This document shows, piece after piece, positions 1 to 4,155 of a stretch of DNA of 8,012 nt; within the stretch, counting starts at the first letter, position 1; each line of letters opens with the position of its first letter. Both the position numbers and the translations under genes were made by a program. A model generated the notes under the pieces. It did no database searches, was not told where the DNA came from, and saw nothing but the letters and a program-made list of their open reading frames with translations. Source of the DNA: Thalassolituus sp. (GTDB taxonomy: Bacteria > Pseudomonadota > Gammaproteobacteria > Pseudomonadales > Oceanobacteraceae); NCBI GenBank assembly GCA_029212275.1, contig JARGOI010000106.1, positions 1 through 8,012 of the forward strand. Direction: 5' to 3'.

Positions 1-269
1 AGTCAGAAGTATACGTGTTGGGTAAAGACGAAGGTGGCCGTCACACGCCATTCTTTAAAGGCTACCGTCCACAGTTCTACTTCCGTACAACTGACGTAAC
101 AGGTGCTTGTGAGCTACCTGACGGCGTAGAAATGGTAATGCCAGGTGATAACGTGCAATTGACCGTTACCCTGATTGCACCGATCGCGATGGACGAAGGC
201 TTGCGCTTCGCTATCCGTGAAGGTGGCCGTACCGTTGGTGCGGGTGTTGTTGCTAAAGTTATCGCTTAA
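1..269 (+). CDS. tuf: Elongation factor Tu, C-terminal part (5' truncated by window edge)
   Basis: EF-Tu is the GTPase that delivers aminoacyl-tRNA to the ribosomal A site. Only the last 88 residues are present; the first complete codon starts at base 3 and the stop is TAA at 267-269. The visible part is domain III. Hallmarks are KDEGGRHTPFF near the left edge, YRPQFYFRTTDVTG, the VEMVMPGDN motif and the tail LRFAIREGGRTVGAGVVAKV, all near-identical to the E. coli protein as I recall it. It lies upstream of tRNA-Trp and secE, which matches the tufB locus of gammaproteobacteria; a second copy (tufA) in the str operon is likely but not visible. A hairpin terminator follows the stop by about 15 bases, so it ends its own transcription unit. 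Identity is secure; which tuf copy this is remains inference. Confidence 0.97.
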   Translation, partial: SEVYVLGKDEGGRHTPFFKGYRPQFYFRTTDVTGACELPDGVEMVMPGDNVQLTVTLIAPIAMDEGLRFAIREGGRTVGAGVVAKVIA

Positions 270-283
270 TAGCTAACTTTATA

Positions 284-325
284 AGCGGCTCGTTCGCATA
301 GCGAACGGGCCGCTGTTGTATTCCT
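284..325 (+). terminator. Rho-independent terminator of tuf
   Basis: Bases 284-297 pair with 301-314 as a 14-bp stem containing one G-T wobble (290/308), closed by the 3-base loop ATA. The following bases GTTGTATTCCTT are T-rich but interrupted. The stem is long and GC-rich and lies directly behind the tuf stop codon. The imperfect T run means efficiency could be below maximal. Confidence 0.85.
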
Positions 326-475
326 TGATGCAATCTATTGCTCTAGCTTGCTAGTAGGCATTAAGTGCAAAAAGGATAAGTTTATTGTGAATGGTCTATG
401 TGATTGTTTCGTAATAGATGTTGGTGTTGAGCTGCAGAAAAAATGTTCTAGTCAATATTTTGAGTTAATAAAGTG
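315..475. other. Gene-free spacer between tuf terminator and tRNA-Trp promoter
   Basis: This AT-rich stretch has no credible reading frame on either strand and no recognisable RNA gene. The only local structure I see is a short inverted repeat CTAGC-TT-GCTAG at 343-354, which has too short a loop to be convincing. No well-spaced -35/-10 pair stood out before the one placed next to the tRNA. Confidence 0.5.
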
Positions 476-504
476 TTGATTTGATTTATTTTCTACTGTA
501 GTCT
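476..504 (+). promoter_or_regulatory. Candidate sigma-70 promoter for tRNA-Trp (and secE-nusG)
   Basis: A -35-like TTGATT (476-481) is separated by 17 bases from a weak -10-like TAGTCT (499-504). Directly downstream is ACGGCGCCC (505-513), the kind of GC-rich discriminator found at stringently controlled rRNA and tRNA promoters. Transcription would start near 510-515, about 15 bases before the mature tRNA. Need for a promoter is supported by the tuf terminator upstream. The -10 box matches the consensus poorly, so the exact placement is uncertain. Confidence 0.4.
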
Positions 505-527
505 ACGGCGCCCTGATTGTAAGTCAC

Positions 528-603
528 AGGCCAGTAGTTCAATTGGTAGAGCGTCGGTCTCCAAAACCGAAAGTTGGGGGTTCGAGTCCCTCCTGGCCTG
601 CCA
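528..603 (+). tRNA. tRNA-Trp (anticodon CCA)
   Basis: The 76-base gene folds as a standard cloverleaf. The acceptor stem AGGCCAG (528-534) pairs with CTGGCCT (593-599); the discriminator is G600 and the 3' CCA is encoded at 601-603. The D arm contains AGTTCAATTGGTAGAGC. The anticodon stem TCGGT/ACCGA (554-558/566-570) encloses the loop CTCCAAA with anticodon CCA at 561-563. The T arm GGGGG-TTCGAGT-CCCTC spans 576-592 and has one G-T pair. It decodes UGG. Its position between tuf and secE is shared by several gammaproteobacterial groups but not by E. coli. Confidence 0.98.
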
Positions 604-612
604 AAATTTCAG

Positions 613-636
613 ATGGTAGCTTCGGCTGCCATTTTT
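613..636 (+). terminator. UUCG-capped hairpin with T run between tRNA-Trp and secE
   Basis: ATGGTAGC (613-620) pairs with GCTGCCAT (625-632), an 8-bp stem with one T-G wobble, closed by a C(TTCG)G tetraloop. Five T residues (632-636) follow. This has the form of a short intrinsic terminator. It lies 9 bases after the tRNA and 16 bases before the secE start codon, leaving no room for a separate secE promoter. It therefore probably works as a partial terminator or as a 3'-end boundary for tRNA processing rather than as a complete stop. Confidence 0.65.
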
Positions 637-652
637 GGCTTTAGGGAATGGT

Positions 653-1021
653 ATGAGTACCGAGAGTAAAGCAGGTAATACTGCACTGGATATATTGAAG
701 TGGTTGGTCGCTGCGTTGTTTTTAGCAGGAGCTGTTTCTGTTAATTACTTGTATGCCGATCTTGGCACGCTGTATCGCGTGTTGGCGATGGTGGCATTGA
801 TGCTTTTGAGTGTTGGTGCGGCATTTACGACAACTCATGGTCAGTCATTTTTGGTTCTTCTTAAGGAAGCCAACAAAGAACGTCGTAAAGTCGTTTGGCC
901 AACCCCCATTGAAACCCGTCAGACAACTTTAGTGGTTGTGGCCGTGGTGTTTATTGCTGGGTTAGGACTTTGGTTGCTGGATATGGGCCTAAGTTGGCTG
1001 GTCAAACTGATTATCGGTTGA
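653..1021 (+). CDS. secE: Preprotein translocase subunit SecE
   Basis: SecE is an essential inner-membrane subunit of the SecYEG channel that clamps and stabilises SecY. The product has 122 residues, close to the three-helix E. coli form (127). Hydrophobic segments lie at about residues 15-34, 38-58 and 91-119. Between the second and third is the diagnostic amphipathic cytoplasmic stretch EANKERRKVVWPTPIET (about 72-88), the most conserved part of the family. I chose ATG 653 because AGGGAA (643-648) sits just upstream at a proper distance; an in-frame TTG at 635 lies inside the T run of the preceding hairpin and has no ribosome binding site. nusG follows after 10 bases, so the two genes form the usual secE-nusG pair. 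Confidence 0.97.
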   Translation: MSTESKAGNTALDILKWLVAALFLAGAVSVNYLYADLGTLYRVLAMVALMLLSVGAAFTTTHGQSFLVLLKEANKERRKVVWPTPIETRQTTLVVVAVVFIAGLGLWLLDMGLSWLVKLIIG

Positions 1022-1031
1022 GGATAGGTTT

Positions 1032-1568
1032 ATGACGATGCGTTGGTACGTAGTTCACGCTTATTCGGGCTATGAAAAAAGAGTGCAGTCGACGCTGAAA
1101 GAGCGTATCGAAATGCATGATATGCAAGACCAGTTTGGCGATATTTTGGTGCCAACAGAAGAAGTCGTCGAAGTCCGTGACGGCAAGAAACGCAAAAGCG
1201 AGCGTAAGTTCTATCCAGGATATGTACTGGTTAATATGGAAATGAACGACGCTTCTTGGCATTTGGTAAAACAAACGCCACGTGTGATGGGTTTTATTGG
1301 TGGAACGGCTGACAAGCCGGCACCAATTACGCAGCGTGAAGCCGATGCAATATTGCAGCGAGTTCAAGACGGTGCTGATAAGCCGACTCACAAAACAATA
1401 TTTGAACCCGGTGAAGTTGTGCGCGTGACCGAAGGTCCGTTTGCAGACTTTAACGGTGTGGTTGAAGGTGTTGATTATGATAAATCACGCGTTCAAGTCG
1501 CAGTGACTATTTTTGGTCGTTCTACGCCGGTCGAGCTTGAGTTTTCTCAGGTAGAAAAGGCCAGCTAG
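1032..1568 (+). CDS. nusG: Transcription elongation/antitermination factor NusG
   Basis: NusG binds elongating RNA polymerase, suppresses pausing, recruits Rho and links to ribosomal protein S10. The 178-residue product matches the E. coli length (181). The N-terminal NGN domain starts at RWYVVHAYSGYE (residues 4-15) and contains FYPGYVLVNMEMNDASWHLV (about 60-79) and VMGFIGG (85-91). The C-terminal KOW domain (about 125-178) includes FEPGEVVRVTEGPFADFNG and IFGRSTPVEL; Phe161 there corresponds to E. coli Phe165 at the S10/Rho contact face. ATG 1032 is preferred to the in-frame ATG at 1038 because AGGA (1021-1024), which overlaps the secE stop, is 7 bases from 1032. Translation may be coupled to secE. 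The stop is TAG. Confidence 0.98.
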   Translation: MTMRWYVVHAYSGYEKRVQSTLKERIEMHDMQDQFGDILVPTEEVVEVRDGKKRKSERKFYPGYVLVNMEMNDASWHLVKQTPRVMGFIGGTADKPAPITQREADAILQRVQDGADKPTHKTIFEPGEVVRVTEGPFADFNGVVEGVDYDKSRVQVAVTIFGRSTPVELEFSQVEKAS

Positions 1569-1645
1569 AGCTAATAAATGATCCTTTGTGATCGGGGAGC
1601 TAAGCACTCTGTGCTAGGCGTTAATACCCATTTGGAGAAAATACA
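1569..1645 (+). promoter_or_regulatory. rplK leader, candidate L1 autoregulatory site
   Basis: In E. coli, L1 represses the rplK-rplA message by binding its leader, so a site is expected here. Visible structure: AGCAC (1603-1607) pairs with GTGCT (1611-1615) around the loop TCT. Upstream, AGCT (1569-1572) can pair with AGCT (1598-1601), enclosing an inner GATC/GATC helix (1580-1583/1590-1593) with unpaired AATAAAT on one side and GGGG on the other, i.e. two short helices flanking an asymmetric loop, the general layout of L1 targets. I could not match it to a remembered consensus. The ribosome binding site of rplK is GGAG (1634-1637). No convincing promoter was found in the gap. Confidence 0.4.
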
Positions 1646-2080
1646 ATGGCTAAGAAAGTAGAAGGCTATATCAAGCTGCAAGTTGGCGCTGGTAAAGCGA
1701 ACCCAAGTCCACCTGTTGGTCCAGCATTGGGTCAAAAAGGTTTGAACATCATGGAATTCTGTAAAGCGTTTAACGCACAGACCCAAGGTATGGAGCCAGG
1801 CGCACCAGTACCCGTTGTGATTACTGCTTACAGTGACCGTAGCTTCAGCTTCGAAATGAAAACCCCTCCTGCGTCTTACTTGCTGAAAAAAGCAGCAGGT
1901 ATTACCAGCGGTTCTGCACGTCCAAATACAGATAAAGTTGGCACCGTGACACGCGCTCAGTTAGAAGAGATCGCGACCACTAAAGCGGCTGACTTAACTG
2001 CAGCGGATATGGATGCAGCAGTACGTACCATCGCCGGTTCTGCCCGCGCTATGGGTTTGAACGTAGAAGGAGTTCAATAA
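1646..2080 (+). CDS. rplK: 50S ribosomal protein L11
   Basis: L11 binds the GTPase-associated centre of 23S rRNA at the base of the L7/L12 stalk and takes part in factor-dependent GTP hydrolysis and RelA activation. The product has 144 residues (E. coli 142). The N-terminal domain holds the proline-rich PSPPVGPALGQKG segment (residues 20-32), where thiostrepton acts together with the rRNA. NIMEFCKAFNA follows; Lys40, and Lys4 near the MAKKV start, lie at positions known to be methylated by PrmA in E. coli. The C-terminal RNA-binding domain carries TPPASYLLKKAAGI, KVGTVTRAQLEEIA and a final TIAGSARAMGLNVEG. GGAG at 1634-1637 sets the start. The stop TAA overlaps the rplA start by one base, so translation of the two is probably coupled. 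Confidence 0.98.
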   Translation: MAKKVEGYIKLQVGAGKANPSPPVGPALGQKGLNIMEFCKAFNAQTQGMEPGAPVPVVITAYSDRSFSFEMKTPPASYLLKKAAGITSGSARPNTDKVGTVTRAQLEEIATTKAADLTAADMDAAVRTIAGSARAMGLNVEGVQ

Positions 2081-2775
2081 TGGCTAAGTTAACTAAGCGT
2101 CAAAAGCTTATTGCTGAGAAAGTTGATGCTCAAAAAGTTTATTCTTTAGAAGAAGCAGTCGCGGTATTAGTTTCTATTCCTGCTGCCAAATTTAAAGAGT
2201 CTGTCGATGTTGCGGTTAACCTAGGCATCGATGCACGTAAATCGGATCAAAACGTACGTAGCTCTACCGTATTACCAAATGGTACCGGTAAGACCATGCG
2301 TGTTGCTGTATTTACTCAAGGTGCGAACGCTGATCTTGCAAGAGAAGCCGGTGCTGATGAAGTAGGTATGGAGGATCTTGCTGAAAAAATGAAAGGCGGC
2401 GACCTTGCATTTGACGTGGTTATTGCGTCTCCAGATGCAATGCGCGTTGTTGGTATGTTGGGTCAAGTATTAGGTCCACGCGGTCTAATGCCAAACCCGA
2501 AAGTCGGTACTGTAACGCCAGACGTTGCTACCGCTGTTAAGAATGCAAAAGCAGGCCAGGTTCGTTACCGCAACGACAAGAACGGTATCATTCACACGGC
2601 AATTGGTAAGGTTGATTTCACTGCAGAAGCACTGAAAGAAAACTTGACCGCATTGCTTGTTGACCTGAAAAAAGCCAAACCAAGTTCTGCTAAAGGTGTC
2701 TTTCTTAAGAAAGTTACTATCAGCACAACCATGGGTCCTGGCCTGACGGTTGATCACTCAGCGCTTGATATTTAA
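2080..2775 (+). CDS. rplA: 50S ribosomal protein L1
   Basis: L1 forms the mobile L1 stalk next to the E site and helps release deacylated tRNA; in enterobacteria it also represses the rplK-rplA message. The 231-residue product (E. coli 234) begins MAKLTKRQK and contains ESVDVAVNLGIDARKSDQNV (about 40-59), the domain II region with FDVVIASPDAMRVVG (111-125), the signature LGPRGLMPNPKVGT (131-144) and the RNA-contacting STTMGPG near residues 215-221. Its ATG shares an A with the rplK stop (TAATG), and AAGGAG (2067-2072) lies inside the end of rplK at 7-base spacing. The C-terminus lacks the short tail seen in E. coli, an ordinary length variation. Confidence 0.98.
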   Translation: MAKLTKRQKLIAEKVDAQKVYSLEEAVAVLVSIPAAKFKESVDVAVNLGIDARKSDQNVRSSTVLPNGTGKTMRVAVFTQGANADLAREAGADEVGMEDLAEKMKGGDLAFDVVIASPDAMRVVGMLGQVLGPRGLMPNPKVGTVTPDVATAVKNAKAGQVRYRNDKNGIIHTAIGKVDFTAEALKENLTALLVDLKKAKPSSAKGVFLKKVTISTTMGPGLTVDHSALDI

Positions 2776-2821
2776 TCGCCTGATTGATTAACAAACCTTC
2801 TTTGGGGTTGTTGTTGAGATT

Positions 2822-2838
2822 AAACGGTTACGTTTTTT
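2822..2838 (+). other. Weak terminator-like hairpin upstream of the L10 leader
   Basis: AAACG (2822-2826) pairs with CGTTT (2831-2835) around GTTA, and the T run continues to 2838 (six T in all). The stem is only 5 bp and AT-rich, so termination would be weak. It lies between rplA and the L10-binding structure and could partly separate the rplKA and rplJL transcripts, or could be chance. Confidence 0.3.
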
Positions 2839-2841
2839 CTT

Positions 2842-2949
2842 GGCAGCAGCTGTCAAAGACCGCAGGAGTGGAAGTTGCTTAGGCACTGATACTTAATATT
2901 TCCTGCGTAGATAGTGTGTGGCCCCGTTCAGAATTCTGAATTGTCACAC
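2842..2949 (+). promoter_or_regulatory. Ribosomal protein L10 leader (autoregulatory RNA)
   Basis: L10 complexed with L7/L12 represses translation of rplJ-rplL by binding this leader class (Rfam family L10_leader). The core is a helix CGCAGGA (2861-2867) pairing with TCCTGCG (2901-2907). Below it is an asymmetric internal loop, AAAGAC on one strand and TA on the other, suggesting the kink-turn known in this RNA. A lower helix follows, CTGTC (2850-2854) with GATAG (2910-2914). Downstream, GTGTGGC (2916-2922) pairs with GTCACAC (2943-2949), enclosing a perfect 14-base palindrome with an EcoRI site (2927-2940). Helix pairings were read by eye; the family call rests on them and on position ahead of rplJ. 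Confidence 0.82.
2876..2887 (+). repeat. 12-base motif TGCTTAGGCACT, copy in rplJ leader
   Basis: TGCTTAGGCACT is repeated exactly at 3522-3533 ahead of rplL. Similarity continues downstream as GATACTTAATA here against TGATGCTCTATTAA there. This copy lies in the apical region of the L10-leader helix, above the kink-turn-like loop. Confidence 0.7.
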
Positions 2950-2956
2950 CAAATAT

Positions 2957-2970
2957 AGCTCATTTGAGCT
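2957..2970 (+). other. Short hairpin before the rplJ ribosome binding site
   Basis: AGCTCA (2957-2962) is complementary to TGAGCT (2965-2970), giving a 5-6 bp hairpin that ends 13 bases before TAGGAG (2984-2989), the rplJ ribosome binding site. It may be part of the switch by which L10 binding changes access to the start site. That role is inference. Confidence 0.4.
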
Positions 2971-2995
2971 TAATTTAACTTGTTAGGAGTTAACC

Positions 2996-3490
2996 GTGGC
3001 GTTAAGACTCGAAGATAAGATGGCGATTGTCGCCGAAGTCGAGGATGCAGCTAAAGGTGCTCTGTCTGCTGTTGTTGCGGATTCCCGTGGCGTAACAGTA
3101 GGCGACATGACCTCTCTACGTAAGCAGGCGCGTGAAGCCGGTGTTTGGATGAAAGTTGTCCGTAACACCCTAGCACGTCGTGCAGTAGCAGGTACCCAAT
3201 ACGAATGTCTTACTGACGTTCTCGTCGGTCCAAGCTTAATTGCCTTCTCTAGCGAACATCCAGGTGCGGCTGCCCGTATCTTTAAAGATTTCGCCAAGAA
3301 AAACGATAAGTTTGAGCTGAAAGGTGGTGCATTTGACGGTTCTGTAGTTTCTATCGATATGCTGGCGACATTGCCAACGTACGACGAAGGAATCGCGAAA
3401 CTGATGATGGTCATGAAAGAAGCCGCTGCTGGCAAATTGGTTCGTACCATTGCCGCTATTCGCGATCAAAAAGAACAGGAAGCGGCGTAA
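2996..3490 (+). CDS. rplJ: 50S ribosomal protein L10
   Basis: L10 anchors the L7/L12 stalk to 23S rRNA and, as the L10-L7/L12 complex, represses its own message. The product has 164 residues (E. coli 165). The N-terminal rRNA-binding domain shows VVADSRGVTV (26-35), REAGVWMKVVRNTLARRAV (46-64) and HPGAAARIFKDFAK (88-101). The C-terminal region with LATLPTYDEGIAKLMMVMKEA (123-143) leads into the long helix that binds L7/L12 dimers. Translation starts at GTG 2996: TAGGAG (2984-2989) lies 6 bases upstream and the protein then begins MALRLEDK, matching the family. The GTG start may help keep this regulated gene sensitive to its leader. rplL follows after 73 bases. Confidence 0.98.
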   Translation: MALRLEDKMAIVAEVEDAAKGALSAVVADSRGVTVGDMTSLRKQAREAGVWMKVVRNTLARRAVAGTQYECLTDVLVGPSLIAFSSEHPGAAARIFKDFAKKNDKFELKGGAFDGSVVSIDMLATLPTYDEGIAKLMMVMKEAAAGKLVRTIAAIRDQKEQEAA

Positions 3491-3515
3491 TTTACGCTAC
3501 TTCGTAACGATTTAT

Positions 3516-3541
3516 GAGCCGTGCTTAGGCACTTGATGCTC
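3516..3541 (+). other. Two-tier hairpin in the rplJ-rplL gap
   Basis: An outer stem GAGC/GCTC (3516-3519/3538-3541) and an inner stem GTGC/GCAC (3521-3524/3529-3532) with loop TTAG form an imperfect hairpin. It ends about 10 bases before AGGAAA (3552-3557), the rplL ribosome binding site. It contains the 12-base motif shared with the L10 leader. A role in rplL translation, which must exceed that of rplJ about fourfold, is possible but unproven. Confidence 0.5.
3522..3533 (+). repeat. 12-base motif TGCTTAGGCACT, copy in rplL leader
   Basis: This is an exact match to 2876-2887 in the rplJ leader. Here it forms most of a GTGC-TTAG-GCAC hairpin. A degenerate relative, GTGCTAGGCGTTAATAC, lies in the rplK leader at 1611-1627. 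Confidence 0.7.
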
Positions 3542-3563
3542 TATTAAATTTAGGAAACATCTC

Positions 3564-3935
3564 ATGTCATTGACTAAAGAAGATATCATGAACGCAATCG
3601 CTGACATGTCTGTAATGGACATCGTTGAGTTGGTTAGCGCTATGGAAGAAAAGTTCGGCGTATCTGCTGCTGCAGTTGCTGCTGGTCCAGCTGCTGCTGC
3701 TGATGCAGGCGCTGCTGAAGTTCAAACTGAATTCGACGTAATGTTGTCTGCAGTTGGCGATAAGAAAGTGAACGTTATTAAAGCCGTTCGCGAAATCACT
3801 GGTCTTGGCTTAAAAGAAGCGAAAGGCTTAGTTGATAATGCTCCTTCTGCAATTAAAGAAGGCGTATCGAAAGAAGACGCAGATGCAGCGAAAGCAACTC
3901 TTGAAGCTGCAGGCGCTGTGGTTGAAATTAAGTAA
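3564..3935 (+). CDS. rplL: 50S ribosomal protein L7/L12
   Basis: L7/L12 is the only multicopy ribosomal protein; its dimers on L10 recruit EF-Tu, EF-G, IF2 and RF3 and stimulate their GTPase activity. The product has 123 residues (E. coli 121). The dimerising N-terminal domain (1-32) contains MSVMDIVELVSAMEEKFGVS. A flexible hinge (about 33-53) is almost all Ala, Gly, Val and Pro, encoded by GCT-rich codons. The C-terminal factor-binding domain (54-123) holds KVNVIKAVREITGLGLKEAK and VSKEDADAAKATLEAAGA. AGGAAA (3552-3557) precedes the ATG. Two hairpins, the second a terminator, follow in the gap to rpoB. Confidence 0.98.
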   Translation: MSLTKEDIMNAIADMSVMDIVELVSAMEEKFGVSAAAVAAGPAAAADAGAAEVQTEFDVMLSAVGDKKVNVIKAVREITGLGLKEAKGLVDNAPSAIKEGVSKEDADAAKATLEAAGAVVEIK

Positions 3936-3961
3936 TTGCTACTTAGTTGAGCACTGCAAAC

Positions 3962-3986
3962 CACTGTATTTCGCGTAAATACAGTG
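3962..3986 (+). other. Perfect 10-bp hairpin after rplL, possible RNase III-type processing site
   Basis: CACTGTATTT (3962-3971) is perfectly complementary to AAATACAGTG (3977-3986), with loop CGCGT. It has no T run and sits three bases ahead of the terminator-like hairpin. In E. coli the rplL-rpoB gap contains an RNase III-cleaved stem; this hairpin could be the counterpart, though 10 bp is short for that enzyme unless it stacks on the neighbouring stem. Confidence 0.55.
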
Positions 3987-3989
3987 TGT

Positions 3990-4018
3990 GGCTGACGGGT
4001 TTACTCGTCAGCCTTTTT
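3990..4018 (+). terminator. Attenuator (intrinsic terminator) between rplL and rpoB
   Basis: GGCTGACG (3990-3997) pairs perfectly with CGTCAGCC (4006-4013), extendable by a G-T and a G-C pair to leave a 4-base loop, and is followed at once by TTTTT (4014-4018). This is a standard intrinsic terminator. As rpoB has no obvious promoter of its own in the gap, it most likely terminates only a fraction of transcripts. In E. coli a partial terminator at the same place lowers rpoBC expression relative to the ribosomal proteins. Confidence 0.85.
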
Positions 4019-4043
4019 CACGTTATGGAATTCGTGAGCAAAA

Positions 4044-4082
4044 CTGGCCTTTTATCGAGCCATAATTCGATTAAAAAACCAG
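4044..4082 (+). other. Imperfect long hairpin in the rpoB leader
   Basis: CTGG (4044-4047) pairs with CCAG (4079-4082), a run of T (4050-4053) can pair within the A6 run (4073-4078), and ATCGA (4054-4058) pairs with TCGAT (4067-4071) around an 8-base loop. The result is a long, interrupted, AT-rich stem. It is the only extended structure between the attenuator and the region near the rpoB start, so a processing or stability role is possible. Pairing was judged by eye. Confidence 0.4.
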
Positions 4083-4155
4083 CTAAATAATGCAAGGCAA
4101 GTCCTTGAGCCTGGGTAACACTGCCCAATCCGAGGAAACAGTCCGGGGATAACTG
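4083..4155 (+). promoter_or_regulatory. Proximal rpoB leader with small competing stems
   Basis: The rpoB ribosome binding site is GGGGA (4145-4149), 6 bases before ATG. ATCC (4128-4131) can pair with GGAT (4147-4150) and would hide it. GGG (4113-4115) can pair with CCC (4124-4126), and CAAGG (4093-4097) with CCTTG (4103-4107). All stems are short. RpoB translation is reported to be autoregulated in E. coli, but nothing here proves a switch. No promoter was recognised. Confidence 0.3.

Noticed and set aside
343..354. CTAGC-TT-GCTAG inverted repeat as operator or attachment site
   Set aside because: The half-sites are only 5 bases, the spacer is 2 bases and there is no related copy nearby.
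635..652. Upstream in-frame TTG start for secE
   Set aside because: The TTG lies inside the T run of the preceding hairpin and lacks a ribosome binding site; ATG 653 has AGGGAA at proper spacing and gives a normal SecE length.
1011..1391. 126-codon minus-strand frame opposite nusG
   Set aside because: Shadow of nusG; no plausible start signal or conserved motif.
2983..3450. 155-codon open frame on the minus strand opposite rplJ
   Set aside because: It lies wholly over the secure rplJ gene, has no family resemblance and no separate ribosome binding site; it arises from the codon use of rplJ.
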